Origin: Sphingomonas sp.
GTDB lineage: Bacteria; Pseudomonadota; Alphaproteobacteria; Sphingomonadales; Sphingomonadaceae
Direction of reading: 5' to 3'
Length of the DNA: 14,196 nt
Assembly (NCBI GenBank): GCA_030146605.1
Contig: JASLBO010000337.1
Span: forward strand, 1 to 14,196
The notes below the pieces were generated by a model that was not told the origin of the DNA, did no database searches, and worked only from the letters and a program-made list of their open reading frames with translations. Positions 1 to 6,132 of the stretch are shown piece after piece; the stretch's first letter is position 1; the number at the start of each line of letters is the position of its first letter. The position numbers were made by a program, and so were the translations under genes.

Positions 1-156
1 GGCACGTGCGCCGTCGACGCGCAGCTGGCCGGTGCGCGCCCAGCGCGAGACGAGGTTGAAGCTCGATTCGTCGGGCAGATGCCGCTTGAACCAGCGATCG
101 AGGCGGATGCCGTCGTCATCCGCGCCGACGATGAACTGGCGAACGTCGTTGCTCAT
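1..156 (-). CDS. RluA-family 23S rRNA pseudouridine synthase, N-terminal part (cut by window edge)
   Basis: The first 52 codons are present, starting at ATG 156; the rest lies beyond position 1. The visible protein begins MSNDVRQFIVGADDDGIRLD and continues with RWFKRHLP and a GQLRVDG segment. This is the S4-type RNA-binding domain found at the N terminus of RluC/RluD-type synthases, which isomerise uridines in 23S rRNA. The catalytic domain, with its Asp in an R-L-D motif, is not in the window, so RluC versus RluD cannot be decided. The start overlaps the crcB stop codon in an ATGA, which implies translational coupling in one transcript with crcB. The choice of family is moderately sure, the reading frame very sure. 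Confidence 0.8.
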   Translation of the reverse strand, partial: MSNDVRQFIVGADDDGIRLDRWFKRHLPDESSFNLVSRWARTGQLRVDGARA

Positions 157-530
157 GCCACTGCCCTTGCCACGCCGAGGCCCAGTGCGAGCGCTGCCAC
201 CGCACCGACCACCGAGGCGAGGATATAGCCCAGCGCCACGCCCCAGTCGCCACGCTGAAGCATGAGCACCACGTCGAGCGAGAAGGCCGAGAAAGTGGTG
301 AACCCGCCGAGCACGCCGACGCCGAGCAGCAGCCGCCATTGCTCGCCGGCTTCGCCGAAGCGGACGAGGCCGCCGGCGAGCAGGCCCATCAGGAGGCCGC
401 CGATGAGGTTCACCGTGAGCGTACCCCAGGGAAAATCGGGGCCGGGCAGGCCGAGCGTCGCCCGACCGACGAGATGTCGGGCGCCGGCGCCGAACGCGCC
501 GCCGAGCATGACTAGAAGAAGTGAAGGCAT
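153..530 (-). CDS. crcB: CrcB/Fluc-type fluoride ion channel
   Basis: The 125-residue protein has the length and layout of a Fluc channel, a small four-helix inner-membrane protein that works as a dual-topology dimer and exports fluoride. Diagnostic motifs are GGAFGAGARH (residues 10-19), the NLIGG segment with N41, and the family signature GGFTTFSAFSLD (75-86), which carries the pore-lining Phe, Thr and Ser residues. The chosen start at 530 places the first helix at the N terminus as in the family. The frame stays open upstream to 659, but that extension runs into the lipoprotein gene and is not family-like. No strong ribosome binding site is visible. It overlaps the downstream pseudouridine synthase by 4 bases and lies 58 bases behind the lipoprotein gene, so the three probably form one operon. 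Confidence 0.95.
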   Translation of the reverse strand: MPSLLLVMLGGAFGAGARHLVGRATLGLPGPDFPWGTLTVNLIGGLLMGLLAGGLVRFGEAGEQWRLLLGVGVLGGFTTFSAFSLDVVLMLQRGDWGVALGYILASVVGAVAALALGLGVARAVA

Positions 531-588
531 TACGCGCCGGTAGCGCGCTTTGGTCTTCAGGGGAACCGCGCTGTTCGTGCGCGCCCCG

Positions 589-1326
589 TCAGAGACCGTT
601 ATTGGCGACCAGATCCACGTCGGTGCCGCCGCCCTTGCGCGCGGTGAGGAACAGCACATAGGCGCCGTCGTCGCGCGTTCGCGTGCCGCCGAGGATGTGC
701 TGCGCGCCCTCGACCTGATGCTCGGAGCTGTATCCGGCGCGGGTCGCTCGGGTGTAATACCAGTCGAGCAGCGCCTCCATCGGCTGGGCGGCCGAGAAGC
801 TGACGACGCGCAACGCGCAATTGCCGCCCTGCGCGCCCGCCGCCTCGATCACCCGCGCCTGCGGATAGAGCGGCAGATCGGCGGGAAGCCGCTGCGCCCA
901 GCTGGCCGAATATCGGAGCGCGCCGGCGCAGCCCTTGATCCGCGCGTTGGGCTGACGCGCGGCGATGCCGCCGAGCGTGACCGATTCGCGTGCCGCCTTG
1001 CACTGCGGGCAATCCTTGCCGGTCACCGGCGCGGGGGCCTTGAGCAGCCCATTGGTGTCGATCTTCGTGCCGTTGGTGGCGACCGCATCGTCGGGAACGC
1101 CACCCGAATAGGGCTGGCTCGGGGGCCGGATCGCATCGCCGTTCGCCTGGCCGGCGAGCTGCGGGTCGACCATGATCGGGTCCTGCAACGCGGCGGTGAC
1201 CGCAGGATCGGCGGCATTGCCGAGCTCGGCATCGCTCATGATGTTGTTGGTGCTGTCCGCGCCGCCGCAACCGGCGAGCGCCAGCGGCAGAAACACGAAC
1301 AGAATGAAACCGATGGTGCGGACCAT
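589..1326 (-). CDS. Conserved lipoprotein of unknown function with a CPQC motif
   Basis: The 245-residue protein opens with a hydrophobic signal ending in LALAGC, a lipobox that would lipidate C20, so it is likely membrane-anchored and faces the periplasm. After a flexible, Pro/Ala/Asn-rich stretch comes CPQC (106-109), then a likely folded C-terminal half (about 130-245) with two more Cys (133, 170), LPADLPLYPQARVIEAAGA, an LLDWYYTRA segment and a DGAYVLFLTARKGGGTDVDL end. I do not recognise a named domain. CPQC has the CxxC spacing of thiol-disulfide or metal sites but no thioredoxin context. The start at 1326 is chosen because AAGGAG lies 10 bases upstream and because it yields the signal peptide; the frame stays open far upstream without such features. 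It is the likely first gene of the unit with crcB. Confidence 0.8.
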   Translation of the reverse strand: MVRTIGFILFVFLPLALAGCGGADSTNNIMSDAELGNAADPAVTAALQDPIMVDPQLAGQANGDAIRPPSQPYSGGVPDDAVATNGTKIDTNGLLKAPAPVTGKDCPQCKAARESVTLGGIAARQPNARIKGCAGALRYSASWAQRLPADLPLYPQARVIEAAGAQGGNCALRVVSFSAAQPMEALLDWYYTRATRAGYSSEHQVEGAQHILGGTRTRDDGAYVLFLTARKGGGTDVDLVANNGL

Positions 1327-1419
1327 GCGCAAGACGCTCCTTGGGGCATGACCGTCTTGCCGCATCAGGGTTAAGGAAGCGTTTGGAACACGTGGCGCGC
1401 TATAGCTTGCCAATACACC

Positions 1420-1441
1420 GGCGGCGCCCCATGTTGCCGCC
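1420..1441 (+). promoter_or_regulatory. Hairpin directly against the start codon of the small membrane protein
   Basis: GGCGGC (1420-1425) and GCCGCC (1436-1441) are perfect inverted repeats around a 10-base loop. The right arm ends on the base before the ATG at 1442. No Shine-Dalgarno sequence is present. In a transcript the stem would sit where the ribosome loads, so it may limit translation. This is inference from pairing only. Confidence 0.35.
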
Positions 1442-1669
1442 ATGCTGAACCTGGTCTCCATCCTGATCGGTCTGCTCGCGGGGCTTTTCGCGCTGGTCGG
1501 CGTGATCCCGTTCCCGCTGGTGCCGATGCTCAACTGGATCGCGTTTCCGCTTGCGCTGGTCGGCGCAGTGATCGGCATGCTGTCGAGCGGCAATACCGGG
1601 CGCAACCTCAATCTGCTGGTCCTGCTGATCAGCGGCCTGCGGCTCTTCCTGACCGGCGGCCTGATCTAG
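1442..1669 (+). CDS. Small hydrophobic inner-membrane protein (75 aa), unknown function
   Basis: The protein is almost entirely hydrophobic. It has a helix at about residues 3-21, a Pro-broken segment (GVIPFPLVPMLNW), a second helix at about 32-49 and a third at about 56-72, with a polar SSGNTGRN turn between the last two. I recognise no catalytic or binding motif; this is a small polytopic protein with unknown role. It is divergent from the lipoprotein gene across 115 bases and converges on the glycine-zipper gene. No Shine-Dalgarno is visible. Instead a GGCGGC/GCCGCC hairpin abuts the ATG, and an upstream ATG at 1431 is out of frame and meets a stop after five codons. Codon choice is strongly G/C at third positions, which supports coding. 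Confidence 0.75.
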   Translation: MLNLVSILIGLLAGLFALVGVIPFPLVPMLNWIAFPLALVGAVIGMLSSGNTGRNLNLLVLLISGLRLFLTGGLI

Positions 1670-1677
1670 CTCCCGAA

Positions 1678-1707
1678 CGAAAAGGCCCGACGCCGAAGCG
1701 CCGGGCC
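1678..1707 (-). terminator. Rho-independent terminator with C(UUCG)G loop
   Basis: Arms 1684-1693 and 1698-1707 pair over ten positions with one mismatch. Read on the minus strand the loop is TTCG closed by C-G, the very stable UUCG tetraloop, and the stem is followed by TTTT (complement of 1680-1683). This fits termination of the glycine-zipper gene, whose stop codon is about 27 bases upstream in its direction of reading. On the plus strand the stem lacks a T tract, so it would serve the small membrane protein gene less well. Confidence 0.8.
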
Positions 1708-1733
1708 CCTCTCGCCTGCGTGGCAGAGTCCGC

Positions 1734-2285
1734 TTAGCGGCAGCGCACGTTGTTGCGATCGACCGACGAACCCAGCGCCGCGCCCGCAGCCGCGCCGAGC
1801 AGCGTGCCGAGCGTGGCGTTGCGGCCGTTCGAAAGCGCGTTGCCGAACAGTCCGCCGGCGACGCCGCCGACGATCAGGCCGGTAGTGCCGTCCGAGCGGC
1901 GGCAATAATAGCGACCGTCATTGCCGCGATAGACGCGGTCGTTCCGGCTCAGGCGGCGCTCCTGATAATAGCTGCCGTCGCGATAATATTGGTCCGCATA
2001 ATAAGCGTTCTGACCGCGCGGAAGCCGGTTGTAATCATAGTTGCGATACTGGCGCCAGTCGCGGCTGTCGCGGCGGAACTCGCGGTTCGCCTGCTGCATT
2101 TCGCGGCGGCATTCGCGCATCTCGCGATTATATTCGCGGCGGCTTTCGGCGCGGCGCAACTCGCGGTTGCAGTCGCGCCGGGCGTCGCGCACGTTTTCGC
2201 GATATTCCTGGCGCGGGGTCTGCGCCATCGCCGGCAGTGCCGGAAGCGCGACCGCGGCGATCGCGGCGGCAAAGAGAATACGCAT
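1734..2285 (-). CDS. Secreted Arg/Tyr-rich protein with C-terminal glycine-zipper 2TM domain
   Basis: The 183-residue protein starts with a Sec-type signal peptide (residues 1-21, ending AMA before QTP). A highly charged region (about 24-80) follows, in which RR, RE and RD pairs recur every few residues, as in REYNREMRECRREMQQ; it is predicted helical, possibly coiled. Next is a Tyr/Arg-rich section (80-130) ending GNDGRYYCRRSDGTTG. The end (137-172) holds two Gly/Ala zipper segments, GLIVGGVAGGLFGNAL and LGTLLGAAAGAALG, typical of envelope glycine-zipper proteins. The start at 2285 is fixed by the signal peptide and a CAGGAG site about 7 bases upstream. The frame is open much further upstream, into manA, but as a shadow. 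The role is unknown; it is probably an envelope-associated structural or stress protein. It stands alone with its own terminator. Confidence 0.88.
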   Translation of the reverse strand: MRILFAAAIAAVALPALPAMAQTPRQEYRENVRDARRDCNRELRRAESRREYNREMRECRREMQQANREFRRDSRDWRQYRNYDYNRLPRGQNAYYADQYYRDGSYYQERRLSRNDRVYRGNDGRYYCRRSDGTTGLIVGGVAGGLFGNALSNGRNATLGTLLGAAAGAALGSSVDRNNVRCR

Positions 2286-2339
2286 GGATCTGCTCCTGTT
2301 CTGTTCGGATGCAAACCCAACGTGCCGTGCGCGCGGCGG

Positions 2340-2376
2340 GTTGCGTGAACGCCAAACTACGTTGCGTTCACGCAAC
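2340..2376. repeat. Perfect 13-base inverted repeat between manA and the glycine-zipper gene
   Basis: GTTGCGTGAACGC (2340-2352) and GCGTTCACGCAAC (2364-2376) are exact reverse complements around an 11-base spacer. It begins 8 bases past the manA stop codon and ends 55 bases before the glycine-zipper start, both in minus-strand reading. There is no T tract on either side. It could be an operator for the downstream gene or a terminator/mRNA-stabilising hairpin for manA. Confidence 0.7.
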
Positions 2377-2383
2377 CGACAGC

Positions 2384-3208
2384 TCAGATCCGCGCCGTCC
2401 CCGGATAAGCGAAGAGCAAGTCGCTCCCCGCCTCGGCATGAAGCTCGCACTCCCCCGTGAGCGTCACGCATTCGCCGGCATGGAAGGCCACGCCGTCGAC
2501 CACGCCTTCGCCGGCGAGCGGCACCAGCCACCCGGTCACGCCGTCGGGCAGCGCGAAGGTGCGCCGTCCGCCCTCCCAGCGTTCGAGCACGAATTTGGGA
2601 CCCTCGACGAGAATGTTGCGGTCCTCCGAGACCTTGCCGGGCATCGGATGCGGCACATAGGGCACCAGATCCGACACCGCGATACCGTCCTCGAGATGCA
2701 GTTCGCGCGGGCGGCCGTAGTCGTAGAGCCGATAAGTGGTCTCGCTGTTCTGCTGCACTTCGACCAGCGTGATCCCCGCGCCGATCGCATGAACCGTGCC
2801 CGACGCCGAATAGAAGAAGTCGCCGGCCTTTACCGGCTTCCAGTCGAGCAGATCCACGATCGAGCCGTCGAGCGCCGCGGCGCGCAGCGTCTCGCGGTCG
2901 ACCGGCGCCTTCGTGCCCAGCGCGATCGTCGAATCGGGCTCGGCTCCGAGGATCACCCAGCATTCGTCCTTGCCGCGCGGCAACCCCTTGGCCTGCGCCT
3001 GGGCATCGTCGGGATGCACCTGCACCGACAGCTTCTCGCTGGTGAACAGATATTTGATCAGCAGGTCGGGCGTGGAATTGCCCGGCGTTTGAAACCAAAC
3101 TTCGCCCACCGGATCCTGATCGGGTGCCGGATTGGCGAAGCCGTGCCACAAGGTGTGGCGGCCCCAAGGTTTCTCAACGCGATGGGTGGCGAGAAGCGTC
3201 GCAGTCAC
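2384..3208 (-). CDS. manA: Type I mannose-6-phosphate isomerase
   Basis: This 274-residue cytoplasmic zinc enzyme interconverts mannose-6-phosphate and fructose-6-phosphate, feeding GDP-mannose and polysaccharide synthesis or mannose use. Type I PMI motifs are clear: SVQVHPDD (61-68) with the Gln and His zinc ligands Q63 and H65, E82 in KDECWVIL, the SASGTVHAIGAG segment with H140, and EVQQNSETTYRLYDYGR (150-166). It is shorter than the roughly 390-residue enterobacterial ManA and resembles the compact bacterial class I forms. The start is GTG at 3208, with GGAG 8 bases upstream. No other polysaccharide gene is adjacent, so the pathway branch it serves is not shown by context. Confidence 0.93.
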   Translation of the reverse strand: MTATLLATHRVEKPWGRHTLWHGFANPAPDQDPVGEVWFQTPGNSTPDLLIKYLFTSEKLSVQVHPDDAQAQAKGLPRGKDECWVILGAEPDSTIALGTKAPVDRETLRAAALDGSIVDLLDWKPVKAGDFFYSASGTVHAIGAGITLVEVQQNSETTYRLYDYGRPRELHLEDGIAVSDLVPYVPHPMPGKVSEDRNILVEGPKFVLERWEGGRRTFALPDGVTGWLVPLAGEGVVDGVAFHAGECVTLTGECELHAEAGSDLLFAYPGTARI

Positions 3209-3227
3209 TCGTTACTCTCCGGTTCGC

Positions 3228-3247
3228 TTGCGCAATGAATTGTGCAA
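3228..3247. repeat. Paired TTGCGCAA/TTGTGCAA palindromes upstream of manA
   Basis: TTGCGCAA (3228-3235, itself a perfect palindrome) and TTGTGCAA (3240-3247) form an inverted repeat with one mismatch and a TGAA spacer. They lie 20-40 bases upstream of the manA GTG start on its transcript side. An operator or a leader hairpin is possible; no regulator gene is adjacent. Confidence 0.35.
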
Positions 3248-3368
3248 CGCACCAATGCCCGCAAGCGATCCTGCGCGCCAGTGCAATTGCCGTTGTGACG
3301 GGCCCCGCCACAAAGACGCCGCGAAAAGGATTGTTTGACGCCACCACGCTCGGCTAAGACCCCCGTAT

Positions 3369-4178
3369 ATGCGTATCCCCAATGCTCGCGCGCTTGCGCC
3401 CATCCTTGTTCCGGTGCTCGCCTTGGCGCTAGCCGGTTGCGCCAAGAGCGGCCCGCGTGCCGACCTTCCCTATGTCGCGCGCGACGTCGGCACGCTGTAC
3501 AGTGCCGGCAAGCAGCGGCTCGACCAGCGCCAGTACAAGCTCGCCGCGGCTCTGTTCGACGAAGTCGAGCGCCAGCATCCTTATTCGGTCTGGGCGCGCC
3601 GCGCACAGCTGATGGGCGCGTTCAGCTATTATCTGAACCAGGATTATTCGCAGGCGATCGCCTCGGCGCAGCGCTTCCTCGCGGTCCATCCGGGCAACCG
3701 CGACGCGCCTTATGCCTATTATCTCATCGCGCTCAGCTATTACGAGCAGGTCGCCGACGTGACCCGCGACCAGAAGATCACCCAGCAGGCGCTCGATTCG
3801 CTCGGCGAACTGACCCGCCGTTATCCCAACACGCGCTATGCCGCCGATGCGCGGCTCAAGATCGATCTCGTCCGCGATCACCTGGCCGGCAAGGAAATGG
3901 AGATCGGCCGCTTCTACGAAGGCCGCGGCCAGTGGATTGCTGCGACGATGCGCTTCCGCAACGTCGTCGAGAATTATCAGATGACCACGCACGTGCCCGA
4001 GGCGCTGCTGCGGTTGACTGAAAGCTATCTGTCGCTCGGCATGCCGACCGAGGCGCAGAAGGCGGCGGCGGTACTCGGCGCCAATTATCCGGGCACCGAC
4101 TGGTACAAGCGCGCCTATGACCTGATGCAGGACAATCAGGACAAGCTGGCCAAGGCGCAGGCGCCCGCCGCGAGCTGA
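3369..4178 (+). CDS. bamD: Outer-membrane protein assembly factor BamD (TPR lipoprotein)
   Basis: This is the essential lipoprotein partner of BamA that helps insert beta-barrels into the outer membrane. The 269-residue protein has a signal ending in LAGC (21-24), which would lipidate C24. TPR-like repeats follow: YSAGKQRLDQRQYKLAAALF, then QDYSQAIASAQRFLAVHPGN, then ALDSLGELTRRYPNTRYAADA, and GQWIAATMRFRNVVENYQMT. These repeats and the overall length match BamD (ComL/YfiO). The start at 3369 gives a complete lipoprotein signal, but there is no good Shine-Dalgarno just upstream. recN follows after 50 bases, a bamD-recN order familiar in alphaproteobacteria; recN also has its own SOS operator. 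Confidence 0.95.
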   Translation: MRIPNARALAPILVPVLALALAGCAKSGPRADLPYVARDVGTLYSAGKQRLDQRQYKLAAALFDEVERQHPYSVWARRAQLMGAFSYYLNQDYSQAIASAQRFLAVHPGNRDAPYAYYLIALSYYEQVADVTRDQKITQQALDSLGELTRRYPNTRYAADARLKIDLVRDHLAGKEMEIGRFYEGRGQWIAATMRFRNVVENYQMTTHVPEALLRLTESYLSLGMPTEAQKAAAVLGANYPGTDWYKRAYDLMQDNQDKLAKAQAPAAS

Positions 4179-4195
4179 TGCTCGCAAGCGCTTCC

Positions 4196-4210
4196 GTTCT
4201 CTCTCCGTTC
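4196..4210 (+). promoter_or_regulatory. LexA box (GTTC-N7-GTTC) of recN
   Basis: GTTC at 4196-4199 and GTTC at 4207-4210 are separated by exactly seven bases (TCTCTCC). This is the established LexA operator form of alphaproteobacteria. It ends 18 bases before the recN start codon and lies inside the bamD-recN gap, as expected for an SOS-repressed recN promoter. Confidence 0.85.
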
Positions 4211-4228
4211 CTGCAATAGGGAGCGCGC

Positions 4229-5890
4229 ATGCTGACGGCGCTTTCCATCCGCGACGTGGTGCTGATCGAGGCGCTCGACCTCGAATTCGGCGAAGGGCTG
4301 GGCGTGCTGACCGGCGAGACCGGCGCGGGCAAGTCGATCCTGCTCGATGCGCTCGGCCTCGCGCTGGGCGCGCGCGGCGAGAGCGGGCTGGTGCGTCAGG
4401 GCGCTGGCCAGGCCGTGGTCACCGCGAGCTTCGAAACGCCGGCGCAGGACGGCGCGATCGCCAATCTGATGGCGCAGAACGGCCTCGATCTCGAACCCGG
4501 CGAGCCTCTGCTCGTTCGCCGCATCGTCAAATCGGACGGCGGCAGCCGCGCCTTCGTCAACGATCAGCCGGCATCGGCGGGGCTGCTTCGCGAGCTCGCG
4601 CCGCATCTCGTCGAGATTCACGGCCAGCATGACGATCGCGGGCTGCTCAATCCGCGCGGACACCGCAATTTGCTCGACACATACGGCCGGCTCGATGCCG
4701 GGCCGGTCGCAGTAGCGCATCGCATCTGGCGCGAGGCCGAGGATGCGCTTGCGGTGGCACGCGCCGAACAGGAGGTCGCCGAGCGCGACCGCGAATGGCT
4801 CGCCCATGCCGTCACCGAACTGCGTACGCTCGCGCCTGAAGCGGGCGAGGAGGAGCGTCTGGCCGCACGCCGCGCGACGATGCAGCGCGGCGAAAAGGTC
4901 GCCGGCGAACTCCAGTCGGTGGCGCAATTGCTCGAAGGGTCGGAGGGCGGGCTGAGCCAGCTCCGCCAGGCGGCACGCATTCTCGAACGGATCGCCGACA
5001 GCCATGACGCGCTGGGCGAGGCGCTTGCCGCGATCGACCGCGCGATCACCGAAGGGGCCGACGCGCAGGAGCGGATCGATGCGGCGGCGGAGGCGCTCGC
5101 TTTCGATCCGGCGTCGCTGGAGACCGACGAGACCCGCTTGTTCGAGCTGCGCGCGCTCGCGCGCAAGCACCGCGTCCAGGCCGACGAACTGCCGCAACTG
5201 CTCGAGGAACTGGCCGCGCGGCTCGATCGTGTCGAGAGCGGGGGCGCCGGAATCGCGCGGCTCGAACTCGCTGTCGAGGAAGGCCATCGCATCTATCGAA
5301 CCGCGGCACGGGCGCTGTCGGAAGCACGGACCTTGGCGGCCGCGCGGCTCGATGGCGCGGTGGAGACCGAGCTCAAGCCGCTCAAGCTCGACGCCGCACG
5401 CTTCCGCACCGTGGTCGAGCCGCTCGACGAAGGCGCGTGGTCGCCTGCCGGGATGGACCGGGTCGAGTTCGCGGTTTCGACCAATCCGGGCGCGCCGTTC
5501 GCGCCGCTGGTCAAGATCGCCAGCGGCGGCGAACTGTCGCGTTTCATCCTCGCGCTCAAGGTCGCGCTGGCGGAAGAGGGTGGGGCCGGAACGCTGATCT
5601 TCGACGAGATCGATCGCGGCGTCGGCGGCGCGGTGGCGAGCGCGATCGGCGACCGGCTCGCGCGGCTCGCCTCGACCGCGCAGGTCCTTGTCGTCACCCA
5701 TAGCCCGCAGGTCGCGGCGCGAGGTGCCCAGCATCTGCTCATCGCCAAGCGGCATGACGGCGTGGTCACCCGCACCGGGGTCACCCCGCTCGACGCCGGC
5801 CAGCGTCGCGAGGAAATTGCGCGGATGCTCTCGGGCGCCGAGATCACCGACGAAGCGCGGGCGCAGGCAGAGCGGCTGCTCGCGGCCTGA
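4229..5890 (+). CDS. recN: DNA repair protein RecN (SMC-like ATPase)
   Basis: RecN is a cytoplasmic SMC-family ATPase that works with RecA in double-strand break repair. The 553-residue length is normal. Its N-terminal head opens MLTALSIRDVVLIEALDLEF and has the Walker A GETGAGKS (29-36) and a VEIHGQHDDRGLL segment typical of RecN. A long charged, coiled-coil middle follows (about 165-385). The C-terminal head has the ABC signature SGGELSRF (432-439), Walker B LIFDEIDRGVGG (from 456, with D459 and E460) and the H-loop VTHSPQVAA (H491). AGGGAG stands 6 bases before the ATG. A LexA box directly upstream indicates SOS induction. All key ATPase residues are intact. Confidence 0.97.
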   Translation: MLTALSIRDVVLIEALDLEFGEGLGVLTGETGAGKSILLDALGLALGARGESGLVRQGAGQAVVTASFETPAQDGAIANLMAQNGLDLEPGEPLLVRRIVKSDGGSRAFVNDQPASAGLLRELAPHLVEIHGQHDDRGLLNPRGHRNLLDTYGRLDAGPVAVAHRIWREAEDALAVARAEQEVAERDREWLAHAVTELRTLAPEAGEEERLAARRATMQRGEKVAGELQSVAQLLEGSEGGLSQLRQAARILERIADSHDALGEALAAIDRAITEGADAQERIDAAAEALAFDPASLETDETRLFELRALARKHRVQADELPQLLEELAARLDRVESGGAGIARLELAVEEGHRIYRTAARALSEARTLAAARLDGAVETELKPLKLDAARFRTVVEPLDEGAWSPAGMDRVEFAVSTNPGAPFAPLVKIASGGELSRFILALKVALAEEGGAGTLIFDEIDRGVGGAVASAIGDRLARLASTAQVLVVTHSPQVAARGAQHLLIAKRHDGVVTRTGVTPLDAGQRREEIARMLSGAEITDEARAQAERLLAA

Positions 5891-6056
5891 GCCAATGGCC
5901 CGCTATCGATAGCAGAGCACCCTCACCTGGCGCCGCCAGGGTCTCCATTTCGACTGTTTCGCGCAAGGGAACTGACTCGCTTTGACCCAGGTGCTGAACA
6001 CGCGTTCAGCCTCATCGCGCCGCTGCGACAAATCGCGACACAAAGGCATGCGCCAC
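5891..6056. other. Gene-free spacer with three palindromes downstream of recN
   Basis: No coding signal is seen here. Three symmetric sequences are present: GCTATCGATAGC, a perfect 12-base palindrome (5902-5913); CCTGGC-GCC-GCCAGG (5926-5940), a 6-base-pair hairpin without a T tract that may end recN transcripts; and GCTGAAC-ACGC-GTTCAGC (5993-6010), a 7-base-pair hairpin. Their spacing suggests a termination region rather than one operator. Confidence 0.4.
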
Positions 6057-6081
6057 GGGACACTTTCGCGACGGCCGCGTT
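6057..6081 (+). promoter_or_regulatory. Candidate EcfG-type general stress promoter
   Basis: GGGAC (6057-6061), a 16-base spacer, then CGTT (6078-6081). The consensus for the alphaproteobacterial general stress sigma factor EcfG is GGAAC-N16/17-CGTT, so there is one mismatch. Transcription would begin roughly 40 to 45 bases upstream of the ATG at 6133. A chance match is possible. Confidence 0.45.
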
Positions 6082-6132
6082 TCATAACGTCCTTCGACCG
6101 CAGCTGTGGTCCCGTTTTCAAAGGAGAGTAAC

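Noticed and set aside
531..588. Fluoride riboswitch in front of crcB
   Set aside because: The short gap before crcB shows neither the conserved GGNGAUGG-type opening nor the pseudoknot pairing of that riboswitch, and crcB appears to be read through from the lipoprotein gene.
550..1374. Long plus-strand open frame opposite the lipoprotein gene
   Set aside because: It is antisense to a gene with lipobox and ribosome site. Its product is a low-complexity Arg/Gly/Ala string without domains, as expected from GC-rich DNA read on the wrong strand.
2041..2240. Repeated CTCGCG/GCGGCG units as a CRISPR or tandem repeat array
   Set aside because: The units vary in length and sequence and follow the Arg-rich codons of the glycine-zipper gene; no fixed repeat-spacer period exists.
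2300..2309. GTTCTGTTC as a LexA box near the glycine-zipper gene
   Set aside because: The two GTTC copies are one base apart instead of seven.
2286..3167. Extension of the glycine-zipper protein upstream to make a 477-residue protein
   Set aside because: The extra part overlaps manA in another frame and would bury a good signal peptide that has its own ribosome binding site at 2285.
3335..3360. TTGACG ... TAAGAC as a bamD promoter
   Set aside because: The spacing between the two hexamers is only 14 bases and the -10 match is poor.
4136..5755. 539-codon open frame on the minus strand through recN
   Set aside because: It is antisense to a complete RecN with intact ATPase motifs; the translation is Arg/Glu/Gln/Ala-rich and featureless.
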